Positions 1 through 7,499 of a stretch of DNA of 64,000 nucleotides are shown piece by piece; within the stretch, counting starts at the first letter, position 1, and the number at the start of each line of letters is the position of its first letter. The notes under the pieces were generated by a model, which had not been told where the DNA came from, ran no database searches, and saw only the letters and a list, made by a program, of their open reading frames with translations. Source of the stretch: LMUY01 sp964235495 (lineage in GTDB: Bacteria; Pseudomonadota; Alphaproteobacteria; Acetobacterales; Acetobacteraceae); NCBI GenBank assembly GCA_964235495.1, contig CAXSAX010000012.1, positions 32,131 through 96,130 on the forward strand, given 5' to 3'. A program made the position numbers and the translations under genes.

Positions 1-111
1 GGCGCCTGCCAGTTCATCGGGCGCTGCGGGACGTATAAATACCTGGACATGCACCAAGTCATCAACCAGTCCCGCGCTGGGGCGCAACGATGGCTGGCCC
101 AGGCTGGCTGA
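1..111 (+). CDS. C-terminal fragment, UDP-galactopyranose mutase-like flavoprotein (cut by window edge)
   Basis: Only the last 36 codons are present, in frame from base 1 to a TGA at 109-111. They contain FIGRCGTYKYLDMHQVI. This matches the conserved GRxGxYxYLDMHxxI segment near the end of UDP-galactopyranose mutase (Glf) family proteins, which lines the FAD/substrate site and is normally followed by a short helix as here. Such enzymes interconvert UDP-galactopyranose and UDP-galactofuranose for surface glycans. The identification rests on one motif, so a Glf-like FAD protein of different specificity is equally possible. The next gene starts 51 bases downstream on the same strand. Confidence 0.55.
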   Translation, partial: GACQFIGRCGTYKYLDMHQVINQSRAGAQRWLAQAG

Positions 112-162
112 CAAGGCTGACCCAGGGCGGAACCGCCGAGGTATCGGCGTGTTCACGCCACC

Positions 163-675
163 ATGCAGGGTGCAGATCGTGTCAACGAAGAGCTGGAAGT
201 CGGTTTCGACGAGTTCTTCGAGCAGAAATGGGTGTGGGCGGAGCGGGCCGGCCGATTGGTGATGGTGACGTTCGTGGCTGCGGGCCTGGCCGGGTTCATG
301 GGGCACGGCGCCTATAGCCACCGCACCGCCAAGAGCCCCGAAGCCGCTTTGGCCGTTGATTTCGAGCCGGTCGCCCGCTCCCAAACCAACACGCAGATCA
401 CCTTCCACCTTGATAACCCGACACAGGCTCCGACGCTCGACCTGTTCGTTAGCACCAACTTGGTCGAGCCGATGGGCTTGAAGGCCATGGTGCCGCAGCC
501 GGTGGATACGAAGCTGGTGAAAGATGGGATGGTGATGACCGTGGCAGTCCCCTCGGGCACCCGCGATGCCGAGTTTCGGTTGATGCTGGAACCGAGCGTC
601 ATCGGCGACCAAGAGATGGAAGCCCGCCTCAATGACCACGCCATGCTGCGCTGGACCCAGTTCGTGGCGCCATAG
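163..675 (+). CDS. Hypothetical membrane-anchored protein, probable partner of the DUF421 protein
   Basis: A 170-residue protein with one transmembrane helix at about residues 31-49 (LVMVTFVAAGLAGFMGHGAY) after a short acidic cytoplasmic start. An extracytoplasmic domain of about 115 residues is predicted to be mostly beta strand. I recall similar one-pass proteins with a near-identical start (NEEL-x-GFD-x-FE) lying directly before DUF421 genes in other proteobacteria. That recollection and the 25-base gap to the next gene are the basis for calling it a partner. No enzymatic motif is visible. The ATG at 163 lacks a strong Shine-Dalgarno, so the true start could be slightly downstream. Confidence 0.65.
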   Translation: MQGADRVNEELEVGFDEFFEQKWVWAERAGRLVMVTFVAAGLAGFMGHGAYSHRTAKSPEAALAVDFEPVARSQTNTQITFHLDNPTQAPTLDLFVSTNLVEPMGLKAMVPQPVDTKLVKDGMVMTVAVPSGTRDAEFRLMLEPSVIGDQEMEARLNDHAMLRWTQFVAP

Positions 676-700
676 CCGTGCTGACGCGAGAGCCGTATCC

Positions 701-1147
701 ATGAGCGTTATCATCCGGGCGGCGCTTACCTACCTGGTGCTGCTGTTCGCGGTGCGGCTGATCGGCCGGCGAATGGCCAGCATGTTGGCGCCGTTCGACA
801 TCGTGGTGCTGTTCCTGTTCGGCGGCGCCTTGATGGCAGCCGTGCTGGGGGACGACCATTCTATGGTGGCAGCCATCAGCGTCGTGTTCTCCATCGGGCT
901 CATGCACGTGGCGGTCACCACGCTGAAGAGCTGGTTGCCCTGGTTCGGCCGCCTGGTGGATGGCACGCCCGTCATCGTCTACGAGCGGGGCGAGTGGCGT
1001 CAGGATCGGATGCGCGCGCTTCGCATGCTGGAGAGCGACGTCACGGCGGCGGTGCGGCAGAAAGGCCTGATGAGGCTTGAGCAGGTGCGCTATGCCATCG
1101 TCGAGCGGGACGGCAAGGTCTCCATCATCCCGGAAGGCGGCGGATGA
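701..1147 (+). CDS. DUF421 family membrane protein (YetF/YcaP type)
   Basis: A 148-residue protein with three N-terminal hydrophobic helices (about residues 5-20, 28-50 and 55-75). A small cytoplasmic DUF421 domain follows, with the typical VDGTPVIVYERGEW segment. It ends in a short beta-rich tail (YAIVERDGKVSIIPE). DUF421 proteins are inner-membrane proteins of unknown biochemical role; some Bacillus relatives are sporulation-linked. I chose ATG 701 over the upstream ATG at 632 because it lies after the stop of the preceding gene and gives the family's usual start just before helix 1. Its stop overlaps the start of the MFS gene by 4 bases (ATGA), implying translational coupling. Confidence 0.8.
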   Translation: MSVIIRAALTYLVLLFAVRLIGRRMASMLAPFDIVVLFLFGGALMAAVLGDDHSMVAAISVVFSIGLMHVAVTTLKSWLPWFGRLVDGTPVIVYERGEWRQDRMRALRMLESDVTAAVRQKGLMRLEQVRYAIVERDGKVSIIPEGGG

Positions 1148-2565
1148 GCGGTGCCCTTCAAACCAACATCCCCGCCAGGCTGGACCGGCTGCCGTGGAGC
1201 AATTTCCACATCCTGGTGGTTGCTGCCCTCGGCATCACATGGATCTTGGACGGGCTTGAAGTCACCATCATGGGCTCGCTCGGCCCCGCCCTGGAAAACG
1301 AACGCACGCTTGGGCTGACGGCGCAGAATGTGGGCACCCTGGCCTCGTTCTACGTCGTCGGCGCAGTAGTGGGTGCGCTGGGCTTCGGCTGGCTGACGGA
1401 CCGGCTCGGGCGCAAGCGCATCTTCTACTTCACGCTGGGCACCTACATCGCGGGGGTGCTGCTGTCGGCGTGCTCATGGAATTTCTGGAGCTTCGCCACC
1501 TTCCGCGTCATCACTGGACTCGGCATAGGTGGCGAATACGCCGCGATCAACTCCGCCATCGATGAGCTGATGCCGGCCCGGTTGCGCGGGCGCATCGACG
1601 TCATGGTGAACGGCAGCTACTGGCTCGGGGCCGCCGTGGGCGCTGCGGCTTCCATCCCGCTGCTCTCGGGCGCCATCGTGCCGCTTGACTGGGGCTGGCG
1701 GCTCGGCTTCGCCGTCGGCGGCGTGCTGGGGGCCGGCGTGTTGTTCCTGCGCCACAAGCTGCCGGAAAGCCCGCGTTGGCTGGTGACCCATGGCAAGCCC
1801 GAGATGGCCCAGCAGACCATGGCCGAGATCGAGACCCGGGTGAGCCGCAGCGGCGGCGATCTGGCCCCGGCGGAGGGCAGCCTTACCATCCATCCGCGCA
1901 AGAGCTTCGGCTTCGGGCTGATCCTGTCCGCCATGGTCGGCCATCGCTACCGGGGGCGCTCCATGCTCGCGCTGACGCTGATGGTCGGGCAGGCTTTCCT
2001 GTTCAACGCGGTATTCTTCACCTACGGCTTGGTGCTGCAACATTACGAGCATGTGCCGGACGCCTCCATCGGGCTCTATATCCTGCCGCTCTGCGCCGGC
2101 AATTTCATCGGCCCCATGGTGCTGGGCCACTTCTTCGACACGATCGGGCGCAAGAGGATGATTGCCGGCACCTATGCCCTGTCCGGCGTGTTGCTGATGG
2201 TGGTGGCAGTGCTGTTCGGACTGGGCCTGCTGACCGCGACCACGCAGACGGTGTGCTGGGTCGTGGTGTTCTTCTTCGCCTCCGCTGCCGCGTCGTCAGC
2301 CTATCTCACGTCCAGTGAGATCTTTCCGCTTGAGACCCGTGCTTTGGCCATCGCCGTGTTCTTCGCTCTGGGCACGCTGATCGGCGGCGCGGCGGCACCC
2401 TGGCTGTTTGGTCATCTGATCGCCACCGGGTCGGCCTGGGCGTTGTCGGCCGGGTATGGCCTGGCCGGGCTGCTCATGTTGGCGGGGGCAGGGATGGAGC
2501 TTTGGTTGGGAATCGATGCAGAGGGCAAGTCGCTGGAGGACATCGCGGAGCCGCTTTCGGCGTGA
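1144..2565 (+). CDS. MFS transporter, sugar/organic-acid porter type
   Basis: A 473-residue, 12-helix major facilitator superfamily permease. Motif A between helices 2 and 3 reads GWLTDRLGRKR at about residues 83-93, and the repeat in the second half reads FFDTIGRKR. The helix 6 end carries PESPRWLVTHGK, a signature of the sugar-porter and metabolite:H+ symporter branches. A central cytoplasmic loop spans about residues 215-270. Family knowledge suggests proton-coupled uptake or efflux of a small carbohydrate or carboxylate; the substrate cannot be read from sequence. The start overlaps the DUF421 gene by 4 bases, so these are probably one operon. Confidence 0.85.
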   Translation: MSGALQTNIPARLDRLPWSNFHILVVAALGITWILDGLEVTIMGSLGPALENERTLGLTAQNVGTLASFYVVGAVVGALGFGWLTDRLGRKRIFYFTLGTYIAGVLLSACSWNFWSFATFRVITGLGIGGEYAAINSAIDELMPARLRGRIDVMVNGSYWLGAAVGAAASIPLLSGAIVPLDWGWRLGFAVGGVLGAGVLFLRHKLPESPRWLVTHGKPEMAQQTMAEIETRVSRSGGDLAPAEGSLTIHPRKSFGFGLILSAMVGHRYRGRSMLALTLMVGQAFLFNAVFFTYGLVLQHYEHVPDASIGLYILPLCAGNFIGPMVLGHFFDTIGRKRMIAGTYALSGVLLMVVAVLFGLGLLTATTQTVCWVVVFFFASAAASSAYLTSSEIFPLETRALAIAVFFALGTLIGGAAAPWLFGHLIATGSAWALSAGYGLAGLLMLAGAGMELWLGIDAEGKSLEDIAEPLSA

Positions 2566-2991
2566 ACCCGGAGAAGCTCAAGCAGCCTGCCAACCACGTT
2601 CCAGCCACTGCAGCCCAAAAAACACCGGCCAATGACGCCATGTGCGACTCCGGAATTAGTACCGCATTGGCCGCGACTCCAGGCTCCCACAGCCTGAGCA
2701 GCGCTGCAGCGGAGGCTCGGCCATGGCGTCCCCATGCAACCGGCGTTGGCCCGCAGCTCCGGCGTCAGGATCGCGCCGCCACGCTTTCACAGCACCACGG
2801 CGCCCTTGCCCAGAGCAGCACGGAGCAGTCCCGCCGCACGGCCACCCATCCCGTCTCGGTTCGCCACGGCTACCGAGCCAGCGGCCCTGCGGCAGCCCCG
2901 GCGCACGCACAAGGCCGTGTCGCGCCCTCGCTTCACGGCTGGACAGAATAGGCTCATCCCGTTAGGACACCGGCTTGGCCATCGACGGACC
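2566..2991. other. 426-base intergenic region without a convincing gene
   Basis: The stretch lies between the MFS gene and tRNA-Val. Open frames on both strands have no ribosome-binding site, low-complexity Arg/Pro/Ala translations and no recognisable domain. I see no strong hairpin terminator after the MFS gene and no clear sigma-70 promoter directly before the tRNA. Confidence 0.6.
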
Positions 2992-3066
2992 GGGCGCGTA
3001 GCTCAGCGGTAGAGCATTCGCTTCACACGCGAAGGGTCACAGGTTCAATCCCTGTCGCGCCCACCA
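2992..3066 (+). tRNA. tRNA-Val (anticodon CAC), CCA encoded
   Basis: A complete cloverleaf. Acceptor GGGCGCG pairs with CGCGCCC, the D-arm is GCTC/GAGC, and the anticodon stem TTCGC/GCGAA encloses the loop TTCACAC, giving anticodon CAC. The T-stem is ACAGG/CCTGT with loop TTCAATC. Discriminator A is followed by an encoded CCA at 3064-3066. It reads GUG valine codons, which are frequent in this GC-rich sequence. Confidence 0.96.
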
Positions 3067-3070
3067 TCCG

Positions 3071-4678
3071 TCAGCTCGCGGAGCCGAGCACGCCGGGCAG
3101 CATGCCCGGCCGGCCGAACAACCATCCCTGACCGAACTCCACGCCCAAATCCCGCATCATCTGGGCCTCCTCCTCCGTCTCGATGGTCTCGGCGATGACC
3201 TTGGCGCCGACGAAATTGGCCAGCTCGATCATTGAGAGCAGGAAGCCGTGCTCCCGCGCGTTGCGCAACGCGCCACGGACATAGGCGCCTTCCAGCTTTA
3301 CGTAATCCACCCGGAACTCCCGCAAGTAGCGGAAGGCCGCCGACCCGGCGCCGAAATCGTCGATGCACACCGGCACCCGCAACGTGCGCAGCTCCGCGAT
3401 CATGTCGGAGGCGCTTGCCACGTCCACGATGTCGGCCGTCTCCGTCAGCTCGACGAGCAGCCGGCTCGGCATCCTCATTGTGCGGACGAGCGCCACCACC
3501 CGGCTGCGGAACGTGGGGCTTTGCATCGACAGCCCCGAAACGTTGACGGCCACGGACGCGCCAGGTGAGGCAGCGAGCGCTTCGGCCGCATGCTGCATCA
3601 CCGCCCAGTCCAGCTCCTCCGACAATCCGACGGCCTCGGCGAAGGTCACGAAGTCCTGCGTGGTCTGGATTTCGCTGCCGGGGGCGAAGATCGGGCGCAG
3701 CAACGCCTCGTAATGGTGGATGGCGCCATCATCCAACCCCACCACCGGCTGGAACGCCAGGCGGAAGCGGCCTTCCCCCAGCATGTTGCGCACCGTGCGC
3801 GCCCGCATCTGCGCCCCGGCGATGAACTCGGCAAGCCCGCTGTTGAACCCGGCATCCTCCGTGGCGTCCGTGCCGCCATCGGCGAAGCGGGCCAGGGCGA
3901 AGCGCAGCGCCCGCGCGGCCTGCGTCCCAGTCAAGCCTTCGCGGTCCAGGCCTATGCTGGCGCTTTGCACCTTGGTCTGCGCCGCCGCCGGGTGATTGCG
4001 GAGCAGGTGCTCCAGTTCCGCGACGACCGTGCCCAAATCCGGTGGAACGTCCGCCAGCACGCCGAAACGGCCGCATGAGAGCTCCCCGGCAACGCTGCCG
4101 GGGCCGCCGAGTCGGGCCAGCACTTCCACGATCTCCGCCTGCAAGGGACGCTGCGCCTCAGGCGGCAGCTTGTCCCGCACGTGGGACCACCCAGCGATTT
4201 CGAGCAGCCCGACCGACCCGCCCTCGTCCGCGTTCAGCCTTTCCTCCGCCAATTGGCCGAACGAGCCCACCGGCGTCGCCGCCAGCCCGGGGCCGGGCAG
4301 GGCTGGCAGCCGTCCGATGGTGAAGCACAGCCGCCCCGGCGAGGACGGCATGGCCAGGCCGGACACCACGACGGGCGTGCCTGCCGCATCAGATAGTCGC
4401 AACACTAGCGGCGCCAAGCGCCCGCGCACGGCGGTGATGGACAAGGCCAGGTCCAGCGCCGGCCGGTCCGCCCCGCTAAACAGGCGATGGATCGGTTGCC
4501 CGCTGAAATGCTCTGGCGGCAGGCCGAAGCGCACCTTGAAGGCGCCGGCCGCGAAGCCGATGACGCCGTCCTCGGCCACCTCCACCAGAAGGTCCGCCGC
4601 GGCAAAGGCAAACGCCAGGAACCGATCCTTCTGGCTCGAGCGAAGCACAGGCAAGGGGGCAGCGAGCAGCGCGGACAT
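3071..4678 (-). CDS. EAL-domain cyclic-di-GMP phosphodiesterase with PAS-like N-terminus
   Basis: A 535-residue cytoplasmic protein. Residues about 25-130 look like a divergent PAS sensor. Residues about 145-265 resemble a degenerate GGDEF-like fold without a GGDEF motif. Residues about 295-530 form an EAL domain. The residues known for catalysis and metal binding are present: E324 in YEALLRP, N379, E413 in ELTE, D440-D441 in the IDDFGAG loop, K461, E497 and Q517 in GQGWLFGRP. It should therefore hydrolyse c-di-GMP to pGpG, controlling motility or biofilm. I used the ATG at 4678; upstream in-frame starts to 4855 would run into the divergent gene at 4800 and add unstructured sequence. Confidence 0.88.
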   Translation of the reverse strand: MSALLAAPLPVLRSSQKDRFLAFAFAAADLLVEVAEDGVIGFAAGAFKVRFGLPPEHFSGQPIHRLFSGADRPALDLALSITAVRGRLAPLVLRLSDAAGTPVVVSGLAMPSSPGRLCFTIGRLPALPGPGLAATPVGSFGQLAEERLNADEGGSVGLLEIAGWSHVRDKLPPEAQRPLQAEIVEVLARLGGPGSVAGELSCGRFGVLADVPPDLGTVVAELEHLLRNHPAAAQTKVQSASIGLDREGLTGTQAARALRFALARFADGGTDATEDAGFNSGLAEFIAGAQMRARTVRNMLGEGRFRLAFQPVVGLDDGAIHHYEALLRPIFAPGSEIQTTQDFVTFAEAVGLSEELDWAVMQHAAEALAASPGASVAVNVSGLSMQSPTFRSRVVALVRTMRMPSRLLVELTETADIVDVASASDMIAELRTLRVPVCIDDFGAGSAAFRYLREFRVDYVKLEGAYVRGALRNAREHGFLLSMIELANFVGAKVIAETIETEEEAQMMRDLGVEFGQGWLFGRPGMLPGVLGSAS

Positions 4679-4799
4679 GCGGATTGCCTTGTTGACGATG
4701 CACCCTGGCCTTCGCCGGTTAAGCGATGGTGTAGAGATGCCGGGTTTGCCCTGTTCTCCAGCCATGCGAGGGTGCCCCGAACGCCGAGGAGCCTGACCA

Positions 4800-5735
4800 A
4801 TGCAGCTGCGCGGACTGCACCATCTGACCGCGATCTCGGCCGACGCACGAGGCAACCACGCGTTCTACACAGGCGTCATGGGGATGCGCCTGGTCAAGAA
4901 GACGGTAAACCAGGACGACACCTCAGCCTACCACCTGTTCTACGCCGACGCGGAAGGCCGCCCGGGCACGGACCTCACCTTCTTCGATTGGCCCACGGCG
5001 CCCGAGAGGCGCGGCGCTGGCAGCGTGGTGCGCACCGGCCTGCGCGTGGCCGGACCGCAAGCGCTGGCGTGGTGGCGCTCCCACCTGACGGAACACGGCA
5101 TCGCCTGCACGCCCGTGGCCGAGGACGGCCGCCAGGGCCTGGCCTTGGCAGACCCGGAAGGCCAGCGCCTGCTGCTGATCGACGATGGCGGCGCTGGCGA
5201 TGCTCGCCCGTGGTCCGGCAGCCCGGTGCCGCCTGGCCATCAAATCCGCGGCCTGGGCCCGGTGACGATGAGCGTGCGCGAGATCGCCGGCACCGAGGCG
5301 TTCCTGACGGATGTGATGGGCATGGCGCAGGCCCGCACGTTCTGCGCCGCGGACGGCTGCGAGACGGTCGTGTTCGCCATGGGCGAAGGCGGCCCAGGCG
5401 CCGAGTTGCACGTGCGGGTAGAGCCGACGCTGAGCGCCGCCCATCAAGGTGCCGGCGGCGTGCATCACGTGGCCTTCCGCATCCTCGATGGGGAGTATGA
5501 CGCCTGGGTGGACCGGCTGCGCCGCCTGGGCGTGCGCTTCACCGGGCCGGTGGACCGGTTCTACTTCCGCAGCCTCTACGCGCGCGAACCCGGCGGCATC
5601 CTCTACGAGATCGCGACCGAGGGGCCCGGCTTCGCCGCTGACGAGCCGGCCGATTCGCTCGGCACCCGGCTCGCCTTGCCGCCGTTCCTGGAACCGAGGC
5701 GCGCCGCGATCGAAGCCGGCCTGAAGCCGATCTGA
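4800..5735 (+). CDS. VOC-family ring-cleaving dioxygenase-like protein (MhqO/PcpA type)
   Basis: A 311-residue tandem vicinal-oxygen-chelate protein. The N-terminal domain opens with LRGLHHLTAI and the second domain contains GGVHHVAFRI. The Fe(II) ligands expected from hydroquinone dioxygenases correspond to H8, H222 or H223 and E270 (GILYEIATEGPGF). Relatives include LinE, PcpA and the Bacillus mhq proteins, which open hydroquinone or catechol rings or detoxify quinones. The actual substrate is unknown. It is divergent from the EAL gene with a 121-base gap. The following aldolase gene starts 39 bases later, so a two-gene aromatic or keto-acid operon is plausible. Confidence 0.8.
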   Translation: MQLRGLHHLTAISADARGNHAFYTGVMGMRLVKKTVNQDDTSAYHLFYADAEGRPGTDLTFFDWPTAPERRGAGSVVRTGLRVAGPQALAWWRSHLTEHGIACTPVAEDGRQGLALADPEGQRLLLIDDGGAGDARPWSGSPVPPGHQIRGLGPVTMSVREIAGTEAFLTDVMGMAQARTFCAADGCETVVFAMGEGGPGAELHVRVEPTLSAAHQGAGGVHHVAFRILDGEYDAWVDRLRRLGVRFTGPVDRFYFRSLYAREPGGILYEIATEGPGFAADEPADSLGTRLALPPFLEPRRAAIEAGLKPI

Positions 5736-5774
5736 GGCCGCAAGCGCCCAGCGCCGTCACCTGAGAGGTCAGCC

Positions 5775-6536
5775 ATGCCGAACAAGCTCAAAGCGCTCTG
5801 GCAAACCGGAGTCGCCGCCGTGAACGGGTGGCTCGCCATCCCCAGCGGCTTCTCCGCCGAGATCATGGCCCAGGCCGGATGGGACAGCGTGACGGTGGAC
5901 CTGCAACACGGCGTGCAGGACTACATGTCCATGGTGCAGTGCTTCCAGGCCATGCAGCCGCATTCCGTGCTGCCCATGGTGCGCGTCCCCTGGAACGAGC
6001 CCGGCATCATCGGCAAGGCGCTGGACGCCGGCGCCTACGGCGTGATCTGCCCGATGACTAATACCTCCGCCGAGGTGGAAGCGTTCGTCTCCGCTTGCCG
6101 CTACCCGCCCGCCGGCACCCGCTCCAACGGCCCCGTCCGCGCCAGCATCTACGGGCCGCCCACCGGCTACCAGAAAACCGCCAACGACGAGGTGCTCTGC
6201 ATCCCGATGATCGAGACCGCGCAGGCGGTCGCCAACCTCGACATGATCCTGGACGTGCCCGGCATCGACGGCGTGTATGTCGGGCCGTCCGACCTCGGCT
6301 TCTCCATGGGGTTGCCGCCCATCCTGGACCGGGAGGAGCCGGAAATCCTGGCCGCGTACGAGCGCATTCTCCGCGCGGCGGAGCAGCGCGGCCTGGCGGC
6401 CGGACTGCACTGCATCACCGCCGCCTACGCCAAGCGCGCCATCGGCATGGGCTTCAAGCTCGTGACCGTGAACAACGATTGCGGCTTGCTGCTCGCCGCC
6501 GCCCGCGGCGCCTTGGCAGAGGTGCGCAAGCGGTAA
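5775..6536 (+). CDS. HpcH/HpaI family class II pyruvate aldolase
   Basis: A 253-residue TIM-barrel metal-dependent aldolase. The catalytic and metal residues of the family fall at the expected places: H45 in VDLQHGVQDY, R70 in MVRVPWNEP, E147 in PMIETAQA and D173 in VGPSDLGFSMG. The family cleaves 4-hydroxy-2-oxo acids such as 4-hydroxy-2-oxoheptanedioate, 2-keto-3-deoxyglucarate or 2-keto-3-deoxyrhamnonate to pyruvate and an aldehyde. Which substrate is used here cannot be decided. It follows the VOC gene, and a sugar-acid cluster lies 2-3 kb downstream on the other strand, so a role in aromatic or deoxy-sugar acid breakdown is inferred. Confidence 0.85.
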   Translation: MPNKLKALWQTGVAAVNGWLAIPSGFSAEIMAQAGWDSVTVDLQHGVQDYMSMVQCFQAMQPHSVLPMVRVPWNEPGIIGKALDAGAYGVICPMTNTSAEVEAFVSACRYPPAGTRSNGPVRASIYGPPTGYQKTANDEVLCIPMIETAQAVANLDMILDVPGIDGVYVGPSDLGFSMGLPPILDREEPEILAAYERILRAAEQRGLAAGLHCITAAYAKRAIGMGFKLVTVNNDCGLLLAAARGALAEVRKR

Positions 6537-6655
6537 GCGCCGCCGCCGGGCTGCGCTGAGCCGGTCCTGCGTCACCCGAGTCGCCGAATCCTGTTTGCGG
6601 GATAAAACAGCCGGGCGGCCTAGCCCGACGCTATGTTCCTGCCAGCACCGGTGTT

Positions 6656-6675
6656 ACAGGCTCCCATAAGCCTGT
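6656..6675 (+). promoter_or_regulatory. Short hairpin in the leader of the His-rich peptide gene
   Basis: ACAGGCT and AGCCTGT form a perfect 7-bp stem with the loop CCCATA, 36 bases before the ATG at 6712. It is not followed by a T-run, so it is not an obvious terminator. A role as leader structure is a guess. Confidence 0.3.
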
Positions 6676-6711
6676 CTGTCGTAATGACCGGTCTCCACGA
6701 AGAGGTTCACC

Positions 6712-6837
6712 ATGTTTCGAACACTGATGATTGCTGCCCTGGTTGCGTTTGCGGTCGGCACGGCCGGAGCGGCGCAGGCTCAGCCGTACGCCCACCATCG
6801 CCACCATCGCCATCACCACCACTACCACCGCTCCTGA
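6712..6837 (+). CDS. Small secreted histidine-rich peptide (41 residues)
   Basis: A very short gene. The ATG is preceded by the purine-rich GAAGAGG 7 bases upstream. Residues 1-23 form a clean Sec signal peptide (MFRTLMIAALVAFAVGTAGA, then AQA before the cut). The predicted mature peptide is only about 18 residues, of which 10 are histidine (HHRHHRHHHHYH). Histidine runs of this kind bind Ni, Zn, Cu or Co, so a periplasmic metal buffer is a reasonable guess, but there is no family match I can name. It ends 8 bases before the start of the EEP gene and may share its message. Confidence 0.6.
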   Translation: MFRTLMIAALVAFAVGTAGAAQAQPYAHHRHHRHHHHYHRS

Positions 6838-6845
6838 GCCTAAAC

Positions 6846-7499
6846 GTGAAGCTGGTCAGCTGGAATCTCCTGCGGCTGACCGGCGCCGGCCTGGCTGACG
6901 TGATCGCGCTGATCGAGCGCGAGAAGCCTGACATCCTGCTCATGCAGGAAGCAACCCACCACATCGACCCGTTGCCAGCCCGATTTGGCGGCGGCTATGC
7001 CCGCGTGCCTTTGCCCGGCCGCATCCACGGCCTTGCCGTGTGGATGCCCGGCGCTTTGCCGAGTCGCCCCGTGGTGCTGCCGCTGCCATCCGGCTCCGTG
7101 GTGCACCGCGTGGCCCAAGTGATCGATCTGGGACCCTTCACCGTGGCCAACGTCCACCTGTCCCATGGGCAGCTGCTGAACCGCCGCCAGCTCCGCCGCA
7201 TTGCCGCCTGGCTGCCGCATCGTGCGGCCGTCGTGGGGGACTACAACCTGGTCGGCCCCGTACTGCTGCCGGGTTTCCGGGACGTGGGCCCGCGCCGCCC
7301 CACCCACCGCATGAGCGAGCTGCTGCCGCTGCGGCTCGATCGTTGCGTGGTGCGCGGCTTGACCTGCACGGACGCGGCGGCGCTGCCCCGCAGCGTGTCG
7401 GACCACCGGCCGATCACCATGCGGCTGCACGTGGCGGAGGCGTCAGAGATAAGGCAGCATCAGCCGCACCGCCGCGTCGCGCAGCCGGGCGGGCATTGA
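6846..7499 (+). CDS. Endonuclease/exonuclease/phosphatase (EEP) family protein
   Basis: A 217-residue cytoplasmic protein with the EEP fold signatures in order: VSWNLLR at the start, LLMQEA (metal-binding Glu), NVHLSHG, GDYNLVG and SDHRPI (catalytic Asp-His). The nearest functional guess is YbhP-like; in E. coli ybhP sits beside the cardiolipin synthase gene clsB, and here the neighbour is also a cardiolipin synthase. I use the GTG at 6846 because the fold begins immediately after it; the upstream ATG at 6633 would add a translation of the peptide gene in another frame. The last 19 or so codons overlap the convergent synthase gene and extend past the domain. Confidence 0.75.
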   Translation: MKLVSWNLLRLTGAGLADVIALIEREKPDILLMQEATHHIDPLPARFGGGYARVPLPGRIHGLAVWMPGALPSRPVVLPLPSGSVVHRVAQVIDLGPFTVANVHLSHGQLLNRRQLRRIAAWLPHRAAVVGDYNLVGPVLLPGFRDVGPRRPTHRMSELLPLRLDRCVVRGLTCTDAAALPRSVSDHRPITMRLHVAEASEIRQHQPHRRVAQPGGH

